Shown here piece after piece: positions 34,621-43,841 of a DNA stretch of 64,000 nt. Every line of letters begins with the position of its first letter. Position 1 is the stretch's first letter. The DNA is from Riemerella anatipestifer (lineage in GTDB: Bacteria > Bacteroidota > Bacteroidia > Flavobacteriales > Weeksellaceae). Made by a program: the position numbers and the translations under genes. The notes under the pieces are model-generated. The model was not told where the DNA came from. It searched no databases and was given only the letters and a program-made list of their open reading frames with translations. The stretch lies in assembly GCF_009663465.1 (NCBI RefSeq), contig NZ_QXHU01000001.1:60496-124495 (forward strand). Reading direction: 5' to 3'.

Positions 34621-35529
34621 ATGAAAAATATATTTTGGATATTGGCAATTATGGCAGGTTTGGCATCTTGTAATGATAGAGATACCTTAAACTCGGAATC
34701 GGTGCTTGTGCCAGAAATCAAAAATACAGATGAATTAGATGGGTGGCTTTACCAAACTTATACTCAACCGTATAATATAGAGGTGAAATACCGTTGGGAC
34801 GCCAATGTATCGGGGCTTAATAATGCGGCTACACCTCCGAGCAGAGCACAAGTGAAACCTGTGATGGAGGCGATGCATTCTCTGTGGTTACAAGCCTATG
34901 AGAATATTGCTGGAACTCAATTTGTAAAACAGTACGCCCCGAAGGAAATTTATGTTTACGGAGATAAAAACTTAGATTTGGAAGGTTACGAGCAAATTAG
35001 GAGCAATCACGCTCACGGGCAGATGCCATTATACCGAGTGAATGAGTTTTCTAAGTCCGATTCGGCAAGTGTGGTAAAGGTAATGCGTATGGCTCACCAT
35101 CAGTTTGTGAAGGCTTTAATACAATCTAAACCTTTTGATAAAGAAGCGTTTTCCAAACTCAATTTCAATGCTTATAGCGAAACTTGGGGACAAACAAGTC
35201 CCAACAATCTTTACGACCTTACAAGCAGGGCTTCGGACTTCGGTTATTATAGCCTATTAGCGGCGAGAGGAGGAGTAGAGGAGGATTTTGCGGAAACGGT
35301 GAGTGCTTTACTTTGCAATACCAGACAGGAGGTTGATTATATGATATACAGCTATGCGGGGTACGAAGACCCTTATGATGCTGCTGATAGGGAGCGCGCT
35401 AAAAAAGCCGTAAAAACCCTCACAGAAAAAAGAGCTTTTGTGATTAAATATTTCAATGAAAATTTTGGAATTAACTTCAATAGGTTGCAGTTTGAAACCA
35501 ATGTGAAATTAAAAACTTATTTAAAATAA
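34621..35529 (+). CDS. Substrate-import-associated zinc metallohydrolase-type lipoprotein with degenerate HExxH
   Basis: A 302-residue lipoprotein (lipobox LASC, Cys17) of the family named for its HExxH site and its constant association with SusC/SusD pairs. The active-site segment reads MAHHQFVKALIQ, with H160, Q161 and K164 where the family has HHEFAH. Both the catalytic glutamate and the second zinc histidine are therefore replaced. The downstream acidic block EEDFAETVS (E225), which would supply a third ligand, is kept, as is the fold-determining FNAYSETWG segment. I infer a protein that has lost hydrolase activity and may bind ligand instead. It starts 8 bp after the SusD-like gene. Confidence 0.85.
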   Translation: MKNIFWILAIMAGLASCNDRDTLNSESVLVPEIKNTDELDGWLYQTYTQPYNIEVKYRWDANVSGLNNAATPPSRAQVKPVMEAMHSLWLQAYENIAGTQFVKQYAPKEIYVYGDKNLDLEGYEQIRSNHAHGQMPLYRVNEFSKSDSASVVKVMRMAHHQFVKALIQSKPFDKEAFSKLNFNAYSETWGQTSPNNLYDLTSRASDFGYYSLLAARGGVEEDFAETVSALLCNTRQEVDYMIYSYAGYEDPYDAADRERAKKAVKTLTEKRAFVIKYFNENFGINFNRLQFETNVKLKTYLK

Positions 35530-35535
35530 AAATTT

Positions 35536-36447
35536 ATGAAAAACACGATAATCGTCTTTGTAAGTTTGTTTCTATTAGTGGGAGCTTGTAGGGATAAAGA
35601 TGAAACTATTTTCAGCGAAACACCTTCTCAAAGAACTCAAGAGCATATCGCTGCATTGAGAAATGAGTTAGTTTCAGCCGAAGAAGGGTGGTGGTTTACC
35701 TATTTTCCAGACGTAGATTCTTTGCGTTTTTCAGACCCGAATAAAAATATTAAAACGAGTGATAACGCCATTGTCTTTTTAGAAAGACAATTCGGGCAAG
35801 GAGGCTATACATTCTATATGAAATTTAATGAAAAAGGAACGGTAGAAATGCTAAGCGATACCGATTATAACGCTGCAAATAACCTCAAAACGAGTGATTT
35901 TGAAGTGAAACAAAGCTCCTACACTCAACTTAGTTTTACCACTTATAATTACATACACCAACTAAATAAAAGTGATTTTCTATTTTGGAAAAAAGACAGC
36001 GAGGGCAACTTAATATTTCGTACCAACCGTTATTTGGATACCAACAGAGAATATTTGGTAATGAAGAAAGCCATACTTAACGGAAAACAAGCATCGGATA
36101 GAATGAATTTGATGTATCAAAACAAAATAAATTACGAGAGACTCTACAATCCTATTTTAACGATAAAAGATTCGGAGGGCGGTGTTTTGTTTCAAAGCAA
36201 TTTACCTTATAAAAAGCAAGATGTAAAGAATAGATACCAAGCCTTTGTTAAGAACTGGCAACCTAATCTTTACAATAGTTCTTATTATTCTGGGGTGGCT
36301 TCTGGTTATGTGGCTACGCAAGAGGGGTTGTTTTTCTATCCAGGAATACAGCTTACAGACCAAACGAAATTTAGGGTTTTTACTAAAGAAGGTGAGGCTT
36401 ACAAATCGGTGGTAAACGGTTACGAAGCCTTAATTACGATAAAATAA
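35536..36447 (+). CDS. DUF4302-family lipoprotein
   Basis: A 303-residue lipoprotein with lipobox VGAC (Cys18) followed by RDKDE, close to the flavobacterial surface-export signal. DUF4302 features are RTQEHIAALRNELVSAEEGWWFTYFP, the GGYTFYMKFNEKGTVEM strand pair and the LSFTTYNYIHQL segment. The family is uncharacterised and typically encoded beside SusC/SusD and zinc-metallohydrolase lipoproteins, as here. Spacing is 6 bp on the 5-prime side and 14 bp on the 3-prime side. Confidence 0.82.
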   Translation: MKNTIIVFVSLFLLVGACRDKDETIFSETPSQRTQEHIAALRNELVSAEEGWWFTYFPDVDSLRFSDPNKNIKTSDNAIVFLERQFGQGGYTFYMKFNEKGTVEMLSDTDYNAANNLKTSDFEVKQSSYTQLSFTTYNYIHQLNKSDFLFWKKDSEGNLIFRTNRYLDTNREYLVMKKAILNGKQASDRMNLMYQNKINYERLYNPILTIKDSEGGVLFQSNLPYKKQDVKNRYQAFVKNWQPNLYNSSYYSGVASGYVATQEGLFFYPGIQLTDQTKFRVFTKEGEAYKSVVNGYEALITIK

Positions 36448-36461
36448 AAAATACTAATCTT

Positions 36462-37070
36462 ATGAAAAAAATAACTTATTTGTGGAGTTTGCTTGTTGTT
36501 ATTTTATTTTCGTGTAACGAAAGAGTTGCCGATTTGCCAGAAGAAGACTATCACGCTTTATTTCCAAACAAAGGTAAAATTGATAGACCCAATATAGATT
36601 ATACCAATATGACTCCTACGGTCTGTGAGCCTACGGAAACCGAACTTAATTTTGTTTATCCAGGGGTCGATATAGACCAAGACCTTAGAGATTATACTGT
36701 AACACTAAAGTTTAAATACACAGAGCAGCAGACCTTTCCTTTAGGACAGAAAATGTCCCAATTTGATTTGAAGTATGTGGGAGCGGATAAAAAATTGGTG
36801 GTTTTACGAAGCTACAAAGATAATAGAGGAACACCTCCAACCATAGAAGAAGGCAAGGAATACGAAATTAAATTTAAAGTCAAATCAGGGTATCCGCTTT
36901 ATCTTTCCGTCCACGGGGGTGGGTATGATTTATTCTCCCTCAATGCGAGTATTCAAGCCAAATCGGACGATGGGATAGTGGTTTCTCCCGTTATTAAATA
37001 TGAAACATCGGTTTATTCGGACGGTTTTACAGAGCTTACACCTTACTGCGAAAAAATCATTTTACCGTAA
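36462..37070 (+). CDS. Lipoprotein of unknown family
   Basis: A 202-residue lipoprotein with lipobox LFSC (Cys18) and an immediate NERVADLPEEDY. The mature protein looks like one beta-sandwich: strands include YTVTLKFKYTEQQTF, KKLVVLRSY and YEIKFKVKSGYPLYLSVHGGGY. Proteins of this size and position recur in this kind of operon, but I cannot name the family. It is probably a surface ligand-binding accessory. Confidence 0.7.
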   Translation: MKKITYLWSLLVVILFSCNERVADLPEEDYHALFPNKGKIDRPNIDYTNMTPTVCEPTETELNFVYPGVDIDQDLRDYTVTLKFKYTEQQTFPLGQKMSQFDLKYVGADKKLVVLRSYKDNRGTPPTIEEGKEYEIKFKVKSGYPLYLSVHGGGYDLFSLNASIQAKSDDGIVVSPVIKYETSVYSDGFTELTPYCEKIILP

Positions 37071-37105
37071 TAAAAATAACTTGATAAATGATAAAAAGTT
37101 TAATT

Positions 37106-38269
37106 ATGAAAAATAAAATTATTTTAGCTTTAATGCTTTCTGCATTGTGCTTTACCTCTTGTTCAAGAGAAACTTCTGGAGTGGAAACGCCTTCGGTTCT
37201 TCCGCCCGTTACTAAAGAGTCTTACGAGTACAAATTTTCAAGAAACGGTCTCTCCACAGTAGATTTGGAAACAGGAAAAGAAATGATAGACTTGTTTTAT
37301 TTGTTGGATAACGGAATGAAAATCGCCAGTTCTCAATCCAGAAATTATTACGAAAGGAAGGGAAGTGTCTACGCTTTGAGTATGAAAGATATTACGGCAG
37401 CTTCCAGTTATTATGCCTCCAAAACAGCTTTACAAACTGCAGTTCGCAACGAAATAGAGGTAATGTTTGGTGAGTTGAAAGCCATATCAGATAATAGCGG
37501 ATTGGAAGCCAAAAAAGGTCAAGCAGGGTTCATTGGGTACGAAGAAGAACGAAGATATGTAGATGCTTACGGTATAGAAACGGGGCAAGTATTGCAAAAA
37601 GCACTTATGGGAGTGGCTTTGTTAGACCAAGTACTCAATCAGCATTTAGGGGAAGAAGTCCTTGGCGATGCCCAATTACAAAAAGATAACAGCAACTTAG
37701 TGATGGTTTCTGGGAAGAGATACACGGCTTTAGAGCATCATTGGGATAGGGCTTATGCGTATATGGGAAGAGAAAATTCTAAGTTTACGCCGTTGTTTAT
37801 TGCCAATTATTTGGAGAAAGAAACTAAAGATATGCCGTTTCTGGCGGGGATAGACGAAAGAGTTTACACAGCGTTCTATAAAGGAAGAAAAGCGGTAGTG
37901 GATAAAGACTATACCGAAATGAAAAAACAAGCAGCCATTATAAGAAGCGAATTAAACAAACTCTTTGCGGCCAGAGCTATTTATTATCTTAAGAAAGGTA
38001 TTCCAGATTTAAGAGAAGATGTTCGAAATGCATTTCACGGTTTGTCGGAGGCTTATGGCTTCATCTATGCCCTTAATGTTGCCAGAAAAGAAGACGGTTC
38101 GTCTTATTTATCACCAGCGGAAATCAATCGAATTTTAGCCGAATTTAGGGGAGAACACGGCTTTTGGGAGGTAGATCGCTTAGCGGCAGATGAAAGTACT
38201 AAAGGTTCACTACTTAATTTGTCCAAACAGATAGCAGATAAATTCGGATTTAAAGTCAATGAAATTTAA
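37106..38269 (+). CDS. DUF4856-family lipoprotein
   Basis: A 387-residue lipoprotein from the ATG at 37106, with leader MKNKIILALMLSALCFTSC (Cys19). An upstream ATG at 37088 would add MIKSLI and spoil the typical basic N-region, so I prefer the later start. DUF4856 hallmarks are the YEYKFSRNGLSTVDL N-terminal motif and a mostly helical body with HHWDRAYAYMG and RAIYYLKKGIPDLRE. The function of the family is unknown. Its helical nature and its place before an imelysin-like gene suggest the two act together. Confidence 0.8.
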   Translation: MKNKIILALMLSALCFTSCSRETSGVETPSVLPPVTKESYEYKFSRNGLSTVDLETGKEMIDLFYLLDNGMKIASSQSRNYYERKGSVYALSMKDITAASSYYASKTALQTAVRNEIEVMFGELKAISDNSGLEAKKGQAGFIGYEEERRYVDAYGIETGQVLQKALMGVALLDQVLNQHLGEEVLGDAQLQKDNSNLVMVSGKRYTALEHHWDRAYAYMGRENSKFTPLFIANYLEKETKDMPFLAGIDERVYTAFYKGRKAVVDKDYTEMKKQAAIIRSELNKLFAARAIYYLKKGIPDLREDVRNAFHGLSEAYGFIYALNVARKEDGSSYLSPAEINRILAEFRGEHGFWEVDRLAADESTKGSLLNLSKQIADKFGFKVNEI

Positions 38270-38304
38270 AAATAAACACTAATCAACCTAAAAACTATAA
38301 AAAA

Positions 38305-39066
38305 ATGAAAAAGTTTTTACTAACCATAGGGGTACTAAGCTCCTCGTTATTATTTTCTCAAAACCTGATAACCAACTCAAGTCTGGAGCAATGGAGTAGT
38401 AGTTGCTACTTAGGGAATTGCAGATATTATCCTAAAGATTGGAAAGGTAATGCTATACAGTCTTCCAATACTCCAAAAGAAGGTACTTACAGTGCAGAGT
38501 TAGGTTATGGTAAGAATATAGAATTTGAATTGAGGCAAGGGATTGAAGCAGGTCAGAAGTATATTTTGAGCTATTACGTGTACTCTGTGGGGGAAAACAG
38601 ACAGGCGGTTCATCGTTTCAGATGGAGAGATGCGGATAGAGCAACTTTAACAGCAAATGGAGATGATTATACGCATTCTACCGCTAATTTCGGACAATGG
38701 GAAAAGGTAGAAAAAGAATTTGTTGCTCCAGAGGGTGCAGCAGGATTTTACATTAACCTCAATACTTCGGGGAGTGGCTCGGAAGTAATCCGATTAGACG
38801 ATTTCAAATTTTATAAGCAGGGAAGTTTGGGAACCCAAGAGTGGTCTTCGCAAAAAGAAGTACAGCTCCATACCCAAGGAAAGGAACTCCAAGTTTTTAC
38901 AACCAAACCCGTAACTATTAAAATATATGGCGTTGGAGGACAATTATATGTTACAAAAACGGTGAGCTCCAATGATAGGATAACTTTGTCGGCTTTACCT
39001 CACGGTATTTATTTGGTGTTGGTAGAAACAGATAAAGGGGCATTCTGTAAAAAAATAAGATTATAA
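38305..39066 (+). CDS. T9SS cargo protein with carbohydrate-binding-like domain
   Basis: A 253-residue exported protein with a signal peptide ending LLFSQ (about residue 19). Residues 20-175 resemble a jelly-roll binding domain of the CBM4/9 or choice-of-anchor type (NLITNSSLEQW start, RQGIEAGQKYILSYYVYS, VIRLDDFKFYK end). Residues about 185-253 form a type A T9SS sorting domain: ITIKIYGVGGQLYV-like strands, LPHGIYLVLVETDKG and a terminal basic KKIRL. The product is therefore predicted to reach the cell surface or medium through T9SS. It is unusual inside a TonB-import operon and may act as a secreted capture protein. Confidence 0.82.
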   Translation: MKKFLLTIGVLSSSLLFSQNLITNSSLEQWSSSCYLGNCRYYPKDWKGNAIQSSNTPKEGTYSAELGYGKNIEFELRQGIEAGQKYILSYYVYSVGENRQAVHRFRWRDADRATLTANGDDYTHSTANFGQWEKVEKEFVAPEGAAGFYINLNTSGSGSEVIRLDDFKFYKQGSLGTQEWSSQKEVQLHTQGKELQVFTTKPVTIKIYGVGGQLYVTKTVSSNDRITLSALPHGIYLVLVETDKGAFCKKIRL

Positions 39067-39076
39067 AACAGTCGTA

Positions 39077-40240
39077 ATGAATTATTTTAAACTATTTTTT
39101 TCAGCACTCTTTTGTTTGGTATTATTTTCTTGCGGCGGTAACGATTCCCCTACGGAAAACGCAAAGGTGGACGATGGATTTGACAGAAAAGAAATGCTTA
39201 GGCATTGGGCAGACAACTTTATCATTCCCTATACGGAAAAGTTTAAAGATGAGGCGACCAATTTGGATACAAAGATTAAAGCATTTGCACAAGAGCCCAA
39301 TCAAACTCATCTAACTGAGGTGAGAGAAGCACTTAATAAGACTTACGAAGCCTACCAGTATATTGGTTTTTATCGTTTGGGTAAGGCGGAAGAAGTTTCT
39401 ATGAATTTTCTGTATAGGGTGAATACCTACCCTACCAATACGGAACGGATAAAACAGAATGCGAAAGACTACAACTATAATTTCCGTCAACTTTCGGAAA
39501 TTCAGGGGGGTAAAATAGCCCAAGGGCTTCCTGCGATAGATTATTTGGTGAATGGCTTGGAGCTCGAAGATAACACTATTTTAATGCAATACACTTCGGG
39601 GCAAGAGGCAGCGGCTTATAAGGCTTATTTATCGGCGTTGTCTGCGGAAATTTTAAAATCGGCTACCGAAGTTTTAGCAGATTGGAAGGGCGGTTACCGA
39701 AACAAATTTGTAGAAAATACGGATAGCAACGCTTCAGGAAGCATCAGTCTAATGGTAAATGCTTATGTGCAGTATTACGAGAAAAATCTTCGTGCAGCTA
39801 AGATAGGTTATCCATCAGGTGTTTTAACGCCGATGTTTCTGGCACAAAGCGAAGCTCCTAAACCTCATTTGATAGAAAGCCAGTTTGCTCCCCAGTACAG
39901 TAGAGCGTACGCCCTCTTGGGAACGAAAGCAATGCTGGAATTTTTTCAAGGCAAAGGGATTAACGGTAAAAGTGGCAAGTCGCTACAACATTATATAGAC
40001 TATATGGCGACCAAAAATGCTCATCACAAGACTTTATCACAAGACATTGTCCGCCAGTTTGAGGAAGCCATAAAAAATATAGAAGCTCTTAATCCTAACC
40101 TTAAAATCCAAATAACCCAAGATTTGGCTCAAATGAAAAATGCCTATTTCAGTCTTCAGCAGAATGTTTCTAAACTGAAAGTAGATATGGCACAATCGCT
40201 CAATATCACCATTTCTTATATGGATACCGATGGAGATTAA
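39077..40240 (+). CDS. Imelysin-like (peptidase M75 family) lipoprotein
   Basis: A 387-residue helical lipoprotein (lipobox LFSC, Cys19). The imelysin domain begins at HWADNFIIPYTEKF and includes the LNKTYEAYQYIGFYRLGKAE helix. The family GxHxxE metal motif is replaced by G150-L-P-A-I-D155 (AQGLPAIDYLV), so the histidine and glutamate are gone, as in some other Bacteroidetes members. Imelysin-like proteins are linked to iron uptake (IrpA-type) and are not proven peptidases. The 3-prime end overlaps the HTTM gene by 11 bp. Confidence 0.88.
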   Translation: MNYFKLFFSALFCLVLFSCGGNDSPTENAKVDDGFDRKEMLRHWADNFIIPYTEKFKDEATNLDTKIKAFAQEPNQTHLTEVREALNKTYEAYQYIGFYRLGKAEEVSMNFLYRVNTYPTNTERIKQNAKDYNYNFRQLSEIQGGKIAQGLPAIDYLVNGLELEDNTILMQYTSGQEAAAYKAYLSALSAEILKSATEVLADWKGGYRNKFVENTDSNASGSISLMVNAYVQYYEKNLRAAKIGYPSGVLTPMFLAQSEAPKPHLIESQFAPQYSRAYALLGTKAMLEFFQGKGINGKSGKSLQHYIDYMATKNAHHKTLSQDIVRQFEEAIKNIEALNPNLKIQITQDLAQMKNAYFSLQQNVSKLKVDMAQSLNITISYMDTDGD

Positions 40241-41603
40241 AGACTGGAAATATCAGTATTTTAAAAAGCCTGTAAGTTCTGCCGTTTTGGGGACTTATAG
40301 GCTGTTTTTTGGATTGCTAATGCTGGTAAGCATCGCTCGTTTTTTTCTGTACGGTTGGATAGAGCGTCTGTATATAGAACCTCGTTTTTTCTTTAGTTAT
40401 TACGGTTTTCAGTGGGTAAAACCTCTGGGGAATTATACCTACGCTTTATTTTTGTTTGCGGGGCTAATGGCTTTTTTAGTAATGGTGGGGCGGTATTACC
40501 GAATGGCAATCGTTGGTTTTTTCCTTTCGTTTACTTACATCGAACTTATGGATAAGACCAATTATCTTAACCATTATTACTTTATCAGTATTTTGAGCTT
40601 TTTGTTGATATTTTTACCGATGAACGTGGCTTTCTCTGCCGATGCGGAAGCCAATCCCGAAAAGAAAAGAGAGTTTGTTCCAGTATGGACGATTAACGCC
40701 ATTAAGTTTCTGGTAGGCTTGGTTTATTTCTATGCGGGAGTGTGTAAGCTCAATTCCGATTGGCTATTGGAAGCAATGCCGCTCAAGTTATGGTTGGCTT
40801 CAAAATTTCATCTTCCGCTGATAGGTGGTTTCATGGATAAAACTATAACCGCCTATTTGTTCAGTTGGGCAGGAGCATTGTACGATTTGAGTATCCCTTT
40901 TTTACTATTATATCGTAAAACCAGAGGCTGGGCATTTGGGAGTGTAGTGATTTTTCATACGCTCACTTGGTGGTTGTTTCCTATTGGTATTTTTCCTTTT
41001 GTGATGATGTTTGGAGCTACGATTTACTTTTCTTCCGAATGGCATCAGAAGTTTTGGTACAGGCTGTACTCTTGTTTCAAATGGGATTTTAAGGCTTACT
41101 TTAATGGCAAGGTTTACCAATATGCGCCGTATTTCAAGAAACCTATCTGTGGGATTTTGGTTTTATTTTTTACCGTTCAAGTGTTACTGCCTTGGCGGTA
41201 TTTGCTTTATCCGGGGGAATTGTTCTGGACGGAGGAGGGCTTTAGATTTTCTTGGCGAGTGATGCTGATGGAAAAAGGCGGTTATGCAGAGTTTAAAGTC
41301 TATAATCCTAAAACTAAGGAATATTACCGAGTGGAAAATTCGGATTTTCTCACCCCTACACAAGAAAAGCAGATGGCTTTTCAACCTGATTTTATTTTAG
41401 AATACGCCCACTTTTTAAAGGATTATTTTGAAAGGGAAAAAGGTGTAAAAAACGCCAAGGTCTATGCCGAGGTGTATGTGGCTCTCAATGGTAGGAGAAG
41501 CCAGTTGTATATTAACCCTAATGTAGATTTAACTAATGAAGAAGAATCATTTTTACCAAAGAAATGGCTATTGCCTTTCAACGACGTTATTAAAGGTTTG
41601 TAA
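40230..41603 (+). CDS. HTTM-domain integral membrane protein
   Basis: A 457-residue inner-membrane protein with the HTTM (horizontally transferred transmembrane) domain, the bacterial relatives of vitamin-K-dependent gamma-carboxylase. About eight hydrophobic segments occur in the first 330 residues, with signature stretches GTYRLFFGLLMLVSIARF, MDKTNYLNHYYFISIL and KFLVGLVYFYAGVCKLNSDWL. A soluble C-terminal part of about 120 residues follows. Its reaction is unknown; a quinol-driven modification of a neighbour-encoded lipoprotein is conceivable but unsupported. It overlaps the imelysin-like gene by 11 bp and the next receptor gene by 68 bp, so translation is probably coupled. Confidence 0.87.
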   Translation: MEIKDWKYQYFKKPVSSAVLGTYRLFFGLLMLVSIARFFLYGWIERLYIEPRFFFSYYGFQWVKPLGNYTYALFLFAGLMAFLVMVGRYYRMAIVGFFLSFTYIELMDKTNYLNHYYFISILSFLLIFLPMNVAFSADAEANPEKKREFVPVWTINAIKFLVGLVYFYAGVCKLNSDWLLEAMPLKLWLASKFHLPLIGGFMDKTITAYLFSWAGALYDLSIPFLLLYRKTRGWAFGSVVIFHTLTWWLFPIGIFPFVMMFGATIYFSSEWHQKFWYRLYSCFKWDFKAYFNGKVYQYAPYFKKPICGILVLFFTVQVLLPWRYLLYPGELFWTEEGFRFSWRVMLMEKGGYAEFKVYNPKTKEYYRVENSDFLTPTQEKQMAFQPDFILEYAHFLKDYFEREKGVKNAKVYAEVYVALNGRRSQLYINPNVDLTNEEESFLPKKWLLPFNDVIKGL

Positions 41604-43797
41604 CATCGCATTGCTTACCGCACCATTATTTTTGAATGCTCAACACAAAGAAAGAATCAAGGATATACAGGAGGTAGAACTGGTTAAAAGAAAGCTGGAA
41701 GCCTTTGAATCCAGAAAATTGAGGGAAGTAGAAGGCACAAGCATCTTTGCCGCTAAAAAAACGGAAGTAGTGCTAATGGATTTAAAGTTGGCTAATAAAG
41801 CCCTTAATAATCCCAGACAGGTCTTTTCCCAAGTATCGGGCGTTAATGTTTTTGATAGTAACGACGGGGGGCTTCAGCTCAATATAGGAGGGAGAGGGCT
41901 TAATCCTAACCGTTCTGCTAACTTTAACACCAGACAGAATGGGTACGATATTAGTGCCGATGTATTAGGTTATCCAGAGAGCTATTATACACCACCCGCA
42001 GAGGCATTGGAGGAAATTCAGGTGGTGAGAGGAGCGGCTTCGTTGCAATACGGAACACAGTTCGGAGGGTTGCTTAATTTTAAACTAAAAACGCCAACTA
42101 AAACACAACCGTTGGAGCTTATCAGCAGGAATACTTATGCAAGTTTTAATACTTATACGAGTTTCAATGCTTTGAGCGGAACGGTAGGCAAGTGGTCTTA
42201 TTATACCTTTTTTAATTATAAGCAAGGGGACGGATTTCAAGAAAATTCGGAATATAATGCCAGAAACTTTTATGTTCATTTAAACTATGAGATAACGCCT
42301 CAAACAAGTATCAGTACGGAGTTTACCCGTTTTAATTATTTGGCACATCAACCTGGGGGGCTTACCGATTTTCAGTTCTACCAAAACCCTTATCAAAGCA
42401 ACCGAGCAAGAAATTGGTTTAAAGTGGACTGGAACCTTTGGAATGTGTCATTAAAGCATCAGTTTACCCCTCGTGCCAAATTAAGTTTAAGTGGGTTTGG
42501 CTTGGGAGCGTCCCGTTATTCTTTAGGGTATCGTCCGTCCAGAGTTGCAGATGTGGATTATGAAGGGGCTATACGGGATTTGATTACAGGAGATTTTAAG
42601 AATTGGGGAGTAGAAGCAAGGTTCCTGCAACAATATGGGAATAAAAACCATACTTTTTTGGTAGGAGGTAAATATTATAAAGCTCAAAACTCGGGGAAGC
42701 AAGGACCGGGAAGTACTTTTTCTGGGGCAGATTTTAACTTTGACCAGACTAATAAAAACTATTTCTTTCAGTCGGATTATAGCTACCCTAACCGAAATAT
42801 AGCGGTGTTTTCAGAGAATATATTTAAGTTGGGAGCTTCTTGGTCGGTAGTTCCTGGTGTGCGTTGGGAGTTTATAGATACTGGTGCAGATGGGGCGTAC
42901 CAAAGGGTGATAGAAGATAATGCAGGAAATGTAATCTATAACAAACGCTTTGAAGAACAGGAGAAACGCCAAAGAAATTTCGCACTATTGGGATTGGGTG
43001 TTTCTTATAAGCCTACCAAAGCGTTTGAATTTTACACTAACTTGTCCCAAAATTACCGCTCTGTAACCTTTAGTGATATTAGAGTAGAAAATAATTCCCA
43101 AGTGATAGACCCCAACATTAAGGACGAAACAGGCTATACGGGAGATTTGGGGATAAGAGGGAATTGGAAAAACACACTGTCTTACGACATCAATATGTTT
43201 GGATTGTGGTATAATAACAGAATAGATAATGTTTTTAGAAAAAGGGAAGGCTTGTTCTCCGATGTAGCAAAGGTACGAACTAATGTAGGAGCGGCATTTA
43301 TTGCGGGGTTAGAATCGTTGGTAGACGTAAATATCAACAAACTTCTTTTAGGGAATTTGCAACATTGGAAATGGAATTTGTTTTTTAATACAGCACTCAC
43401 GCATTCTCAATATGTAAAGTCCGAGATACCTGGGATTAAGGGCAACCGTGTGGAATATGTACCCAAAGTCAATTTAAAATCGGGGCTTAACTTTGGGTAC
43501 CGTAACTTTTTAGGAAGCCTTTTGTTTACCTATATGTCGGAGCAATTTACCACGGCAACTAATGAACCTACGGATAAAACAGACCATCTGTGGGGGATAC
43601 GAGGGAGCATACCAGCTTATAAGATATTAGATGCCTCTTTTTCGTACCGCATCACACCTAATATCCGATTGGAAACAGGCGTGAATAATGTACTGAATGA
43701 AGTCTATTTTACCCGAAGAGCCACAGGATATCCGGGACCGGGGATTATTCCTTCCGCTCCTCGCCAATATTATTTTACTTTGGAAATGAAGCTGTAG
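41536..43797 (+). CDS. TonB-dependent receptor, FecA-like
   Basis: A 753-residue outer-membrane receptor of the classic (non-SusC) type. The leader ends LFLNAQ (about residue 36). The plug contains FSQVSGVNVFDSNDGG, NIGGRGLNPNRS and IQVVRGAASLQYGTQFGGLLNFKLK, as in ferric-citrate and other siderophore receptors. The barrel ends RQYYFTLEMKL. The first 68 bp lie inside the HTTM gene in another frame; no later ATG gives a signal peptide, so the overlap seems real. It gives the operon a second outer-membrane gate beside the SusC/D pair. Confidence 0.92.
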   Translation: MKKNHFYQRNGYCLSTTLLKVCNIALLTAPLFLNAQHKERIKDIQEVELVKRKLEAFESRKLREVEGTSIFAAKKTEVVLMDLKLANKALNNPRQVFSQVSGVNVFDSNDGGLQLNIGGRGLNPNRSANFNTRQNGYDISADVLGYPESYYTPPAEALEEIQVVRGAASLQYGTQFGGLLNFKLKTPTKTQPLELISRNTYASFNTYTSFNALSGTVGKWSYYTFFNYKQGDGFQENSEYNARNFYVHLNYEITPQTSISTEFTRFNYLAHQPGGLTDFQFYQNPYQSNRARNWFKVDWNLWNVSLKHQFTPRAKLSLSGFGLGASRYSLGYRPSRVADVDYEGAIRDLITGDFKNWGVEARFLQQYGNKNHTFLVGGKYYKAQNSGKQGPGSTFSGADFNFDQTNKNYFFQSDYSYPNRNIAVFSENIFKLGASWSVVPGVRWEFIDTGADGAYQRVIEDNAGNVIYNKRFEEQEKRQRNFALLGLGVSYKPTKAFEFYTNLSQNYRSVTFSDIRVENNSQVIDPNIKDETGYTGDLGIRGNWKNTLSYDINMFGLWYNNRIDNVFRKREGLFSDVAKVRTNVGAAFIAGLESLVDVNINKLLLGNLQHWKWNLFFNTALTHSQYVKSEIPGIKGNRVEYVPKVNLKSGLNFGYRNFLGSLLFTYMSEQFTTATNEPTDKTDHLWGIRGSIPAYKILDASFSYRITPNIRLETGVNNVLNEVYFTRRATGYPGPGIIPSAPRQYYFTLEMKL

Positions 43798-43841
43798 GCG
43801 GTTGGGGATAGGTTGGTTTTATGGAAAATAACATTTTAATG

